A stretch of DNA of 46,220 bases from Verrucomicrobiales bacterium (GCA_016795505.1 JAEUHH010000082.1:1-46220); one strand, 5' to 3'. Numbered from the stretch's first letter, positions 9,483 to 17,712 are shown. Made by a program: numbers and translations. Notes: a model not told the origin generated them from the sequence alone.

Positions 9483-10478
9483 CTATGGAAGCTCCGGATC
9501 GATCTTGAAGAGGATTTTCCCGTTCCGGCGCTCTCCGCTGGCCGCTTCGAGCGCGGCTTCGTATTGATCGAGCGGAAAACACCCTGCCACCGGCAGATGC
9601 AGTCCGCCGGTTTTTGAGAGCCTTGTCAGGGCCTCGAAGAGCTCGGTGACCGCCCCGGGCGCCGCCGACTTGAGCCAGTCGGTCAGCCAGAATCCGCGGA
9701 GATGGAGTCCCTTGAAAATGAGCAGGCCGTTCGGCACCGTCAGCGGTCTCCGGCCCATTGCTCCGTAGGTGACGAGCGTGCCGTGGGGAGAGAGGCCGTT
9801 CATGAGATGCAGGGCGCTGTCGCCGCCGACGGCGTTGAAGGCGAGGTTCACCGGCGTGGTCTCGCCGAGGCGTTCGCGGATGACTTTTCCGGCACCGGTC
9901 TGATCGAGGATCACCTCGTCGGCTCCGAGAGCCGCGAGGGATTCGACGAGTTCGGCGCGACGCACGAGATTGCAGGTCCGGTAGGCGAGGGCTTTCGCGA
10001 GTTGAATGACGGAGAGTCCGACCGCGGAATTGGCGGCATTCTGTAGCACCCAGTCGCCCGCTCGCAGGGGCGTCAGATCCTCGAGCATTCTCCAGGCCGT
10101 CGCCGGATTGATCGCCAGCATCGCCGCCTGTTGCAGATCGATCCCTTCCGGGAGCGGATGACAATCGGTCGCCGGAGCGCAGAGGAACTCGCGCCAGGTC
10201 CCGAAGCGGCGTTTGAAGAGGACCGCCTCTCCCGGCGAGAACCCATCGACGTCCTCCCCGACGGCATCGACCCGCGCCGAGGCCTCGCCCCCCGGAATCG
10301 CCGGGAGGATCGCCAGGGTTCCGTAGGTTCCCTCGATCAGATTCAGGTCCGAGGGATGGATCGGAGCATAGGCGATCTGCAGACGCAGCTCCCCCGGCCC
10401 CGGGTCGGGCAACGGGAGCTCACGGAGCTTGAGGACTTCACGGGGCACACCGGTATGATCGTATTGCAGGGCCTTCAT
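9483..10478 (-). CDS. MDR-family NADPH-dependent 2-enoyl thioester reductase-like (MECR/quinone oxidoreductase type)
   Basis: 331 aa from the ATG at 10478 (MKALQYDHTG), the start expected for the family. The N-terminal GroES-like domain has LPDPGPGEL and APIHPSDLNLIEGTYG, as in trans-2-enoyl-CoA reductases of the MECR type. The Rossmann domain has NAANSAVGLSVIQLAK (the AxNSxVG nucleotide-binding motif) followed by CNLVRR, which favours NADPH. There is no catalytic-zinc cysteine/histidine set. Cytoplasmic, with no signal peptide; metabolic role uncertain. It marks the left border of the repeat and RhuM scar region. Confidence 0.85.
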   Translation of the reverse strand: MKALQYDHTGVPREVLKLRELPLPDPGPGELRLQIAYAPIHPSDLNLIEGTYGTLAILPAIPGGEASARVDAVGEDVDGFSPGEAVLFKRRFGTWREFLCAPATDCHPLPEGIDLQQAAMLAINPATAWRMLEDLTPLRAGDWVLQNAANSAVGLSVIQLAKALAYRTCNLVRRAELVESLAALGADEVILDQTGAGKVIRERLGETTPVNLAFNAVGGDSALHLMNGLSPHGTLVTYGAMGRRPLTVPNGLLIFKGLHLRGFWLTDWLKSAAPGAVTELFEALTRLSKTGGLHLPVAGCFPLDQYEAALEAASGERRNGKILFKIDPELP

Positions 10479-10579
10479 GGATGGGCTGGGCGGAGATGCG
10501 GGGGCTTCAATCTCAAGGCTCCGGCCGGAAAGTCCAGAGGCGGGGTCGTTCCCGTCGGCTCGGTGCCTAACAGACCCAG

Positions 10580-10653
10580 TTGGATCGGCGATCTGACCCT
10601 CTCGGATCGGCGACCTGACCCTCTTGGATCGGCGACCTGACCCTCTTGGATCG
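10580..10653 (+). repeat. 22-bp tandem repeat, ~3.4 copies
   Basis: Units start at 10580, 10602 and 10624, with a partial fourth at 10646. Unit 3 reads TTGGATCGGCGACCTGACCC plus TC; units differ at one or two bases. On the other strand the pattern resembles the 22-bp repeat at 37082-37125 (shared skeleton CCGATC..A..AGGGT). No spacers are present, so it is not a CRISPR array. It lies in the 506-bp gap 10479-10984, which otherwise holds only a methylase-like remnant. Confidence 0.9.
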
Positions 10654-10759
10654 CGAGGGATCGGGGCGGGCGTTTTCGGAGCGATCGCGCGAAGCGAACG
10701 CTTGAGACAGCGGCGCGGATGTGGTTCAGGTAAAGGCGATTCCGTTTTGATTGGAACCC

Positions 10760-10822
10760 ATGGCCCGAAAAGCATCCTCAAAACCCGCCGCCTCCATCGC
10801 CAAGCCCGGCTTCGAGGCGACG
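10760..10822 (+). pseudogene. possible 5' stub of a type I restriction methylase (hsdM)
   Basis: ATG at 10760 opens ARKASSKPAASIAKPGFEAT, resembling the N-terminus of many type I restriction N6-adenine methylases (a Lys/Ser-rich start followed by GFEATLW...). Similarity stops abruptly after GFEAT; the continuing frame (to 10966) is unlike any protein I recognise. A RhuM gene follows at 10985, and RhuM genes are frequent passengers in type I restriction operons, which supports the reading. The stub is only ~21 codons, so confidence is limited. Confidence 0.4.
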
Positions 10823-10984
10823 CGGTCTGTCAGGATCGACCTCGACGGTGACCCGTGCCGCAACCATCCGGACGCGACTGAGCCGAGCGGAGCGACCCAG
10901 ATCACCAAAGGTGACCCGAAGGGCGAGCAACGGACTTCGACTCAAATCCCGCTTCGAACCCCTTGAGAAGCACCGCACCCATCC

Positions 10985-12061
10985 ATGAGCAAAAAGACGT
11001 CAGCCTCCTGCGGTAGTTCGAAAAAGAAAGCTGAGGTCTCGCTCGTACGCTCTTCTGCGGCGGAATACCTGAGCTTTGTCGCGGCCAGCGGCCAGGGCGG
11101 CGTTGAGGCGGTCTATGCGGACGAAAACGTCTGGCTCAGTCAGAAAATGATGGCGGTGCTCTACGACGTGGATGTCCGGACGATCAGCTACCACCTGAAA
11201 AACGTCTTCGCCGACAGCGAGTTGGAGGCAAAGTCAGTTATCCAATATTTTCGGATCACTGCCGCCGACGGAAAGACCTACGAAACCGGCCACTACAACC
11301 TCTCCGCCATCATCGCCGTGGGCTACAAGGTGAATTCCGAGCGCGCGGTGCAGTTCCGCAAGTGGGCCACGGGCATCATCGAGTCCTTCACGATCAAGGG
11401 CTACGCGATGGACGACGAGCGTTTGAAGAACGACGGATCCATCCTCGGCAAAAAATACTTCGAGGAGCAGCTCCAGCGCATCCGCGAGATCCGGCTGAGC
11501 GAGCGCAAGTTCTATCAGAAGATCACCGACATCTACGCGACCTCCATTGATTACGATGTCACCGCCGCCGCCACGAAGCGGTTCTTCGCCACCGTGCAAA
11601 ATAAACTACACTGGGCCATCCACGGCCAGACTGCGGCAGAGGTGATCCTTTCCCGCGCCGATGCCACAAAAGAGCGAATGGGCCTGACCACTTGGAAGGA
11701 TGCGCCGAGGGGGAAAATCCAGAAGTTCGATGTGAGCGTGGCGAAAAACTACCTCACCGAAGACGAGATGGCCCAGCTCCAGCGGCTCGTCTCCGCTTAC
11801 CTGGATGTGGCCGAGGATATGGCCCTGCGGCAGATTCCCATGACGATGCAGGACTGGGAAACCCGCCTCAACCGCTTCATCGCTGCGACCGACCGGGAGA
11901 TCTTGCAGGACGCCGGCAAGGTCACCGCCGAGATCGCGCAGGCCCACGCGGAAAGCGAGTTTGAAAAATACCGCATCGTACAGGACCGGTTGTTCGAGTC
12001 GGACTTTGACCGGATGATCAGGGAACTGATTGCGTCGGAAACGCTCCATATTCCCGAGTGA
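10985..12061 (+). CDS. RhuM family protein
   Basis: 358 aa. Matches the virulence RhuM family over its length (family ~330-350 aa): N-terminal VYADENVWLSQKMMAVLYDVDV, resembling a winged-helix motif, then TISYHLKNVFADSELE, GKTYETGHYNLSAIIAVGYKVNSERAVQFRKWA, the YAMDDERLK segment and the C-terminal DWETRLNRFI region. No signal peptide. The name comes from a Salmonella pathogenicity-island gene; biochemical function is not established. RhuM genes commonly sit inside type I restriction-modification loci and other defence or mobile islands. Here it has an hsdM-like stub upstream and a truncated oxidoreductase downstream, so it is probably the surviving cargo of such an island. Confidence 0.92.
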   Translation: MSKKTSASCGSSKKKAEVSLVRSSAAEYLSFVAASGQGGVEAVYADENVWLSQKMMAVLYDVDVRTISYHLKNVFADSELEAKSVIQYFRITAADGKTYETGHYNLSAIIAVGYKVNSERAVQFRKWATGIIESFTIKGYAMDDERLKNDGSILGKKYFEEQLQRIREIRLSERKFYQKITDIYATSIDYDVTAAATKRFFATVQNKLHWAIHGQTAAEVILSRADATKERMGLTTWKDAPRGKIQKFDVSVAKNYLTEDEMAQLQRLVSAYLDVAEDMALRQIPMTMQDWETRLNRFIAATDREILQDAGKVTAEIAQAHAESEFEKYRIVQDRLFESDFDRMIRELIASETLHIPE

Positions 12062-12360
12062 AGCACATCCTCGCGCCGCGTGGTCGGCTCCTCGCCGTTC
12101 TCGCCGATCTTCCCGCCGTGCTCGGCGCTCCGTTCGTCGGAGGCAGGAATTCCCACCGCGTCATCGCCGGTCCCGCGTCCGAGCGGACCGAGGACCTGAT
12201 GACGATCGCCCGGCTCGCCGAAGAAGGAACCTTTCGCCCCGTGATCGATGCGTGCTTTCCGTTCGAAGACATCGTCAATGCCTACCGCGTCGTCGACTCG
12301 GGAAGGAAGAAGGGCAGCGTCATCCTCTGGCTGGATCCGCGCGCGAAACTCACCGAGTGA
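12058..12360 (+). pseudogene. 3' remnant of an MDR quinone oxidoreductase/alcohol dehydrogenase
   Basis: The frame encodes the last ~100 residues of a ~320-aa MDR oxidoreductase: LAPRGRLLAVL, RVIAGPASERTEDLMTIARLAEEG, FRPVIDACFPFEDI, then AYRVVDSGRKKGSVI, all diagnostic of the C-terminal end of NAD(P)-dependent zinc-type or quinone reductases. The GroES-like domain and nucleotide-binding motif are missing; homology begins almost exactly at the RhuM stop. A GTG at 12058 overlaps that stop by 4 bp, so a short product could be made, but it could not be a functional reductase. It looks like a gene cut by the insertion that brought RhuM. Confidence 0.8.
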
Positions 12361-12390
12361 GAAAGAGCGCCGGGAACGAAACGGCGGGCT

Positions 12391-15150
12391 TCATTCCTCG
12401 ATCAGTTCCTCGACTTTGGCCTGCATGGCCTTCGCCCAGGCCTCATATCCCTCGGCGGTGAGGTGGATGGGAAACGGTTTTTCGTCCATGAACAACCCCG
12501 TCGACAGGGTGCCGTCCGGCTCGAGGAAATGTTCGCCGAGGTCGAGCCAGAAGACCTTCTGGTTGTCGGCCAGCTTCCCGATCCGCCGGTTCACTTCGTC
12601 GTTGCGCTGGCGTTTGATGGTTTCGCCCCGGGGGAAAATCGCGAGGAGGAGGATTTTGGCGTCGGGGGCCTTCGCGGCGAGCGTGTCGAGGATCGCGCGA
12701 ACGCCCTGGGCGGTGTCGTCGGCGGTCTCGGTGCCGAAACGATGCCCGGTGTTGTTGGTGCCGATCATGAGGATGAAAAGCTTGGGCTGGTAGCCGTCGA
12801 GCGTTCCGGGGAATCCGAGACGCCAGAGCACATTCTCGGTTTTGTCCGCCGCGATGCCGAGGTTCAGGGTGCGGTAGGCGGGAAAGTGTTTCGCCCAAAT
12901 CTCCGCCGGGGCGCCGCTCTGCCACCCCGCGGTGATCGAGTCGCCGATCAAGACGAGATCCCATCGGCCGGGTTTGGCCGCCGCCGCCTGTCGCTCGACG
13001 ATCTTCATCCAGCCGGGATTGTCCGTTCGCGGCGTGGGCGTGATGGCGAGTGGCTTGCCTGGAGTCGGCGCGGGTGGACTCGACCGGGTCGGAGGGGAGA
13101 CCGGAGAGGGTTGGGTCGGGGGTGCGGGGCTCGCGGCCGCAAAGGCAAACTCATCGGTGCGGAAGGGCGAGGCGGGCAGGCCGGCCTGGTTGTAGAGATT
13201 GCAGGTCGGGTTGTCGGCCCATGCATAACGCACGGCGATGGGCGCGGGCACCTGGCTTGACGAGACGAGCACGGTGTCTCCCTCGATCTTCGCCTCGGCC
13301 CATACCCACTGCTGGTCGGCACCGCAGATGGCGAAACCTTCGAGCGGGCTTTGCGGGCTGTTGCGCACGAGCGGCGCGGTTTTGCCGGCCTTGCGCATCA
13401 CGTCGTAGGTCGCGGGAAGTTCCTTGGCGACGAGGCCGCCGCCGAGGTGGTCAAAGCTCAGCCGGATGGCGCTGCCCTCGATCGTCATCGAGGTGTAAAC
13501 CGGACCGGAGGACACGACCTCGCGGCCATAGGTGTTCGCGAGCGCGATCCGGGCAAGGCGTTCCCCGGCGATCTGCTTGCTTTGCGGATGGATGTCCTCG
13601 GATTCGCCGGTGTCGATGAGCACGGCCATGCCGGTGTTCGGCACGGAGAGCGTCTTCGCCTGCGCCTCGCGGAGCTCCGCCCACACGCTCTCGCCGGGCT
13701 GGTCCGTCTTCCCGCGGTAGTTGGCGAGCTGGCAGAAGTAGAAAGGGAAATCGCCCTGCTCCCAGTGCTGCCGCCAGTCCCGGATGAGCAAGGGAAACGA
13801 GGTGCGGTAGAGGCTGGGGTTGCCCGTGTTCGACTCTCCCTGATACCAAAGCACGCCGCGAATGGCATAGGGCAGGAGGGGATGCACCATGCCGTTGAAA
13901 AGCCTGCCGGGCAGGACGTGCTGGCCGGTGAGTGGCGGGACGGCTTTCTTCGCCTCGGCATCGAGCGGAGGCAGCGCATATTCCGCCTTGGCCATCCAGC
14001 CACCGGGCATCTTCGTGGTGCCCACGCTGGGGAACCAACTGAATCCCGGAGGCTCGGCCGGAGCAAAAAGGCGCACGGCGAGCTGGTTCACGCCGTCCTT
14101 CAACAGCGCGGGCGGAATCAGGTAATGACGCACGCTATTGAGGCCGGTGAAGCCGTCCACCGAACGCTCGCCGATGAGGGTGCCGTTCCAATACACCTGG
14201 TCAAACGGGGCCGTGGGACCGAACTGCAGCACCTGCGCCGCGCCGGTCTGTCGTGCGCTCAAGGAGACCTCCTTGCGAAACCAGAAGGCACCATACTGGG
14301 GCAAGGAAGGATCGGACACCGGCCCGCTGTCCTTCACCGCCACCCAGCCGTCCTCCGTCGACGCGGGTCCGTTGAGGAATCGCGACACCTCGTCCGAGGT
14401 GCGGTCTTCGCGCTGTGTCCGCTTCAACCACTCGCGAAAGGCGGCCTTGTTGCGCTCGCTCATGGCGTTGAGGTTTTTCGCGCCTGAGGCCAACTCGGGC
14501 ACGCTGGCGAGCGAGGCCGGACTGATCCACGGCTCCACCTTCGAGCCACCCCAGCAGACCTTGATGAGGCCGACGGGGATCTTCAGCTCGCGCTGGATAC
14601 TTTTGGCGAAGTAGTAGCCCGCCGCGATAAAATCCTCCGTCGTGCCTGGACGTGCCGCGGTCCAGTAGCCCGGCACATCGTCCGCCGGAGCATCGGCAGA
14701 AGGGTTTTTCAAGACGTGAAACTGCCGCAGCGCCGGGTTCGCCGAGGCCTCGATTTCGGAAGCCGCACTCGTGATCGCCTTCAGGTCTAACTCCATGTTC
14801 GACTGCCCGCCGCCCGCCCACACTTCGCCCACGAGCACGTCGGCGACCTTCAGGCTGCGGTTCCGGGTCAGCGATTTCACGACCAGCTCGCGGGCCTCGG
14901 CGTTCGCTTCGAGGGCATCGAGCTTCACCGTCCATTTGCCATCCGCGTTCGTCGTCGTGCTCCGGCTCTGTCCCGCAAAATCCACCACCAACTCCTCCCC
15001 CGGATCCGCCCAGCCCCACACCGGTACGGATTTCCCGCGTTGCAGGACCATGTGATCGGAGAAGATCGAGGGCAGCCTCAGCTCGGCTGCATGGAGCACG
15101 GCCAGCGGCGCGAAGACAAGGACAGTGAGGAGTGCCAATCCGAGTTTCAT
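12391..15150 (-). CDS. two-domain esterase: sialate O-acetylesterase-like plus SGNH/GDSL hydrolase
   Basis: 919 aa with a signal peptide (MKLGLALLTVLVFAPLAVLHA). Domain 1 (~22-660) is a sialate O-acetylesterase-like SASA protein: LPSIFSDHMVLQRGK, nucleophile Ser117 in GGGQSNMELD, GVLWYQGESN, and the EDIHPQSK histidine; an inserted beta-sandwich lies near 270-370. A Pro/Ser-rich linker (~665-710) leads to domain 2, an SGNH hydrolase (~725-919): Ser738 in IGDSITAGW, Asn799 in GTNN, and Asp889/His896 in MDEKPFPIH. Both domains keep their catalytic residues. The start codon overlaps the stop of the upstream sulfatase in ATGA, implying coupled synthesis with a desulfating enzyme. Likely removes acetyl or acyl groups from decorated glycans. 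Confidence 0.92.
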   Translation of the reverse strand: MKLGLALLTVLVFAPLAVLHAAELRLPSIFSDHMVLQRGKSVPVWGWADPGEELVVDFAGQSRSTTTNADGKWTVKLDALEANAEARELVVKSLTRNRSLKVADVLVGEVWAGGGQSNMELDLKAITSAASEIEASANPALRQFHVLKNPSADAPADDVPGYWTAARPGTTEDFIAAGYYFAKSIQRELKIPVGLIKVCWGGSKVEPWISPASLASVPELASGAKNLNAMSERNKAAFREWLKRTQREDRTSDEVSRFLNGPASTEDGWVAVKDSGPVSDPSLPQYGAFWFRKEVSLSARQTGAAQVLQFGPTAPFDQVYWNGTLIGERSVDGFTGLNSVRHYLIPPALLKDGVNQLAVRLFAPAEPPGFSWFPSVGTTKMPGGWMAKAEYALPPLDAEAKKAVPPLTGQHVLPGRLFNGMVHPLLPYAIRGVLWYQGESNTGNPSLYRTSFPLLIRDWRQHWEQGDFPFYFCQLANYRGKTDQPGESVWAELREAQAKTLSVPNTGMAVLIDTGESEDIHPQSKQIAGERLARIALANTYGREVVSSGPVYTSMTIEGSAIRLSFDHLGGGLVAKELPATYDVMRKAGKTAPLVRNSPQSPLEGFAICGADQQWVWAEAKIEGDTVLVSSSQVPAPIAVRYAWADNPTCNLYNQAGLPASPFRTDEFAFAAASPAPPTQPSPVSPPTRSSPPAPTPGKPLAITPTPRTDNPGWMKIVERQAAAAKPGRWDLVLIGDSITAGWQSGAPAEIWAKHFPAYRTLNLGIAADKTENVLWRLGFPGTLDGYQPKLFILMIGTNNTGHRFGTETADDTAQGVRAILDTLAAKAPDAKILLLAIFPRGETIKRQRNDEVNRRIGKLADNQKVFWLDLGEHFLEPDGTLSTGLFMDEKPFPIHLTAEGYEAWAKAMQAKVEELIEE

Positions 15151-16568
15151 TTCGGGGAAGCCTTCGGAGTCCAGTGTGCATCCAGCCTGGCGCGGAGGGA
15201 GTCGACGATGTCCGGATGCTGGCTGGCGACGTTGGTTTCCTCCCTCGGGTCGGACTCCAGATCGTAGAGCATGGGTTGAGCGGCTTTGAGCGCTGCGATG
15301 AGATAGGGTTTGAGGTAGTTGTCCGGCGGGATGGTCTTGAGCGAGCCTTCGGCTTCAAAGGTGCGTGGCAGAATGAGACGCCAACGACCGTCGGTGACCC
15401 ACCGCCACACCACATTCGCGTTCACGTCGTCGAGCGTTTGCGAGCGAATGGTGAAGTCCTCGCCAAACACCTGCCGGCGCGTTTCGACGGCCGTGGCGTC
15501 GAGCAGATCGACGCCCCGGAGTCCCTCCGGAACGGGTAGTTGAAGCGCGGCGAGCACCGTGGGCACGAGGTCGATGGACGAGGCCAGCGCGGAGGACATC
15601 GCCGGCTTCACCTGTGCGGGCCAGCGCACGAGGATGGGCGTGCGATGCCCGGCATCGAACGGGCTCGTCTTGCTCTTCGGTGCGAATCCGCCAGTGGTGG
15701 GCGATTGGATCCAGCCGTTGTCGGTCACGTAGATGACGATGGTGTTTTCGGAAAGGTTTTCCTTCTCGAGATGACCGAGCAGTTCGCCGCAGGTTTCATC
15801 AAACCACTCACACATCGCCCAGTAGCGCGCCAGATGCGGCGAATCGGTCTTCGCGGCATACTTTTGAAAGAGACGCTCCGGCGGGGTGTGCGGTGTGTGC
15901 GGCATGAACGGCGCATACCACACAAAGAAGGGTTTTTGCTGCTTCCGTGACTCGGCGATGAAATCGTAGATCGGCTGCATGCCCTCGCGCCCGATGGTGA
16001 GTCCCGCATCGCCGTGGCGGGAGCCCCGCGACATGCCGTGAGTGAAGCCGCCGCGCGTGTAGTCGCCCTGCCACCACTTGCCGGTTTGAAAGCTCAGGTA
16101 TCCCGCGCTCGCGAGCAAGCGCGGCAGCGTCGGCACCTGGTCGAGCATGCCATTCCACCGCGCGGTGAGTTCGGCGGTGGAACCGCGCCCGCCTTTGGCC
16201 TTCGTGCCCGGCGGCAGCGGCGGATCATTGGCGGTGACCTGGTGCTGATGCGGATAAAGCCCGGTGATGATGGTCGCCAGACTCGGACAACAGACGCTCG
16301 TGGGCACGAAACCGCGCGGAAACGCGAGGCTCTGTGCCGCGAACTGGTCGAGATGCGGCATCTGCACCTGCGGATGTCCCATGAAGCCGTAATCACCGGC
16401 GCCCTGATCGTCCGAGATGATGAAGACAATGTTGGGCCGCGCGGGAAGTTCCGCGGCATGCATGTCGGCAAACGTTGCGAGCAGCAGGGCGGCGAGAGCC
16501 GACCGAAGGAAGACAGCCTGCCATGCGGATTTCAACGAGATGCAGGCAAGGGTGAGGGCGTGTTTCAT
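15147..16568 (-). CDS. sulfatase family protein with Leu in place of the signature Arg
   Basis: 473 aa from the ATG at 16568; an upstream in-frame start would add 20 residues before the signal-like segment AVFLRSALAALLLATFADMHA. Alkaline-phosphatase-like sulfatase: NIVFIISDDQGAGDYG gives Asp53/Asp54, the formylglycine region is SVCCPSLATIITG with Cys93, TGKWWQGDY gives Lys164, and the metal-site motif YVTDNGW follows. The usual C-x-P-S-R signature has Leu97 (CTG) instead of Arg, and the His that normally follows GKW is Trp. These may mark a subfamily rather than damage, because the rest of the protein is intact. 4-bp ATGA overlap with the downstream two-domain esterase. Confidence 0.87.
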   Translation of the reverse strand: MKHALTLACISLKSAWQAVFLRSALAALLLATFADMHAAELPARPNIVFIISDDQGAGDYGFMGHPQVQMPHLDQFAAQSLAFPRGFVPTSVCCPSLATIITGLYPHQHQVTANDPPLPPGTKAKGGRGSTAELTARWNGMLDQVPTLPRLLASAGYLSFQTGKWWQGDYTRGGFTHGMSRGSRHGDAGLTIGREGMQPIYDFIAESRKQQKPFFVWYAPFMPHTPHTPPERLFQKYAAKTDSPHLARYWAMCEWFDETCGELLGHLEKENLSENTIVIYVTDNGWIQSPTTGGFAPKSKTSPFDAGHRTPILVRWPAQVKPAMSSALASSIDLVPTVLAALQLPVPEGLRGVDLLDATAVETRRQVFGEDFTIRSQTLDDVNANVVWRWVTDGRWRLILPRTFEAEGSLKTIPPDNYLKPYLIAALKAAQPMLYDLESDPREETNVASQHPDIVDSLRARLDAHWTPKASPK

Positions 16569-16582
16569 GACAACGGGTTGAT

Positions 16583-16752
16583 TCACTCCTTCCATTCGGG
16601 CGAAGCGCGCGGTCCGGCAACTTCGCATTCACGCCTCGGAGCCGCTGTAAAGCGGACGGATGCTTCCTCCGTCTTCACCCATTCCGCTGCCTTGCGGTTG
16701 GCGGCAGTGATGGCGGTGAGAGCGGCGGTGTCAGGAGTCTCGTCGGAGGCGC
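16583..16752 (-). pseudogene. unrecognised 3' coding remnant
   Basis: Frame ending in TGA at 16583, 14 bp before the sulfatase start: ...TAALTAITAANRKAAEWVKT...VAGPRASPEWKE. It has good coding composition and ends like a normal operon gene, but has no start and joins, in another reading frame, the glycosidase-like remnant at 16753. I cannot assign a family. It is probably the tail of the gene that once preceded the sulfatase. Confidence 0.4.
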
Positions 16753-16885
16753 GGGATCAATGTGGTTCAGCGTGATCGAGAAGAAGGGCTTGCCCTCCGG
16801 CGTGACGAACCATCAGCGGCCTTTGCGTTGCGCGAGGGTGAAGAACGTTTCCTCCGATTCGGCGCGAAAGGAGAACGCGGGGGCG
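16753..16885 (-). pseudogene. glycosidase-like N-terminal remnant with in-frame TGA
   Basis: The frame reads SEETFFTLAQRKGR, then TGA (16813-16815), then WFVTPEGKPFFSITLNHIDP. The block GRWWFVTPEGKPFFSxxLNHID is the start signature of agarase- or GH42-like TIM-barrel glycosidases in Planctomycetes and Verrucomicrobia. The stop falls exactly where the first Trp of the WW pair belongs (TGG to TGA). Neither a start codon nor the barrel remains. Family assignment rests on this single motif. Confidence 0.55.
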
Positions 16886-16891
16886 ATCGCG

Positions 16892-17377
16892 GGGGAACTC
16901 CGCCGTGGGATCGAAGGCCGCCATGTTGAGAGAAAAAAGATTGCCGATGGTGTTGAGATATTCGCGACGATTGAGACGGCGGAGAACCATGCTGCTCCCG
17001 TTGCTGGAGAGCGTTTCGCGGGCTTGGGCGAGGGCACCGGCCATTTGCTCGAGAAAGATCTCCCGCTCCTCCGGCGTGGGCTGCGGCGACTTTTTCGGCG
17101 GCATGTCCCCGAGGTGGATCTGCTCGAGGATGTCGTCGATAGCGATGAGGGTGTCGAGATCGGAGGCGGGAAGCGCCAACTCGTCGAAACGTCGATCGCC
17201 CTCCTGTTTCTCGGCGCCGTGGCAGTCGTTGCAGTAGGTGGTGAGGAAGCGGTGGATCTCGGAAGGATCGGCGTGCAGGGTAAGTGGCAGGACGAGAAGG
17301 AAAGCTAGTTTGTGCGTTAGTCCAAGACTCCATCGTTTCGAAATGGGCGTGAAGCCCGGGCAGGTATTTGCCTTCAT
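16892..17377 (-). pseudogene. 5' remnant of a DUF1592/DUF1587 (PSCyt1-type) protein
   Basis: ATG at 17377, signal-like hydrophobic segment (LAFLLVLPLTLHA), then a heme-type motif YCNDCHG (C50/C53/H54) with GDRRFDEL and DMPPKKSPQPTPEE of the Planctomycete cytochrome-like domain. LRRLNRREYLNTIGNLFSL, the DUF1587 signature, follows, then FDPTAEFP. Family similarity stops at ~16892, leaving ~160 of a usual 750-850 residues; the frame then passes into foreign sequence. Intact homologues pair with a downstream DUF1552 gene; here a DUF1552 tail lies upstream, so the pair has been rearranged or duplicated and lost. Confidence 0.8.
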
Positions 17378-17382
17378 GGAAT

Positions 17383-17712
17383 TCAAGCGAGTCCGGTAAG
17401 CGTTCCCGTACTGGTGCCGAAGCTCTCCACCTCCGCCTCGAAGCGGTGCAGCATCGAGAGGTAGAGATTGCAGGGCATCTGGCGGTCCGGTCCTTTCGCG
17501 GGACAGCTCTTGTGTTCGCCGTGTTTGAAGCCGCCTCCGGCGAGGATGATGGCCAGATTCGTGTTCATATGGGAGTTGGCATTGCCCATGCCGCTGCCGA
17601 ACAGCACCATCGAGTGGTCCAGCAGCGTGCCCGCGCCGTCCTCGATCGACTTGAGCTTCGCAAGGAAACGCGCGAATTGCTCGGGGGGGATGGAGGCGGC
17701 GATGCCGTGCAA
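17383..17712 (-). pseudogene. 3' remnant of a DUF1552 protein
   Basis: About 100 codons from the C-terminus of DUF1552: EQFARFLAKLKSI, TLLDHSMVLFGSGMGNANSH, LAIILAGGGFKHGEH, MPCNLYLSMLHRF and the typical ending FGTSTGTLTGLA. The preceding ~330 residues of the family are missing; the open frame begins right at the stop of the DUF6288-like gene (17746). The DUF1592 remnant starts 5 bp after its stop. Confidence 0.82.

Noticed and set aside
10580-10653. Short CRISPR array
   Set aside because: The 22-bp units are directly adjacent without spacers, only 3.4 copies exist, and no cas gene is nearby.
10751-10966. Small intact gene between the repeats and RhuM
   Set aside because: Only the first ~21 codons after 10760 look like a known protein; the rest is Asp/Thr/Pro-rich without family features and no ribosome site is visible.
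4590-16815. Possible recoding of TGA (two pseudogenes carry in-frame TGA, one exactly at a Trp position)
   Set aside because: TGA terminates many intact genes here, including every ATGA overlap, and both interrupted genes are also truncated, so nonsense mutation is the simpler reading.
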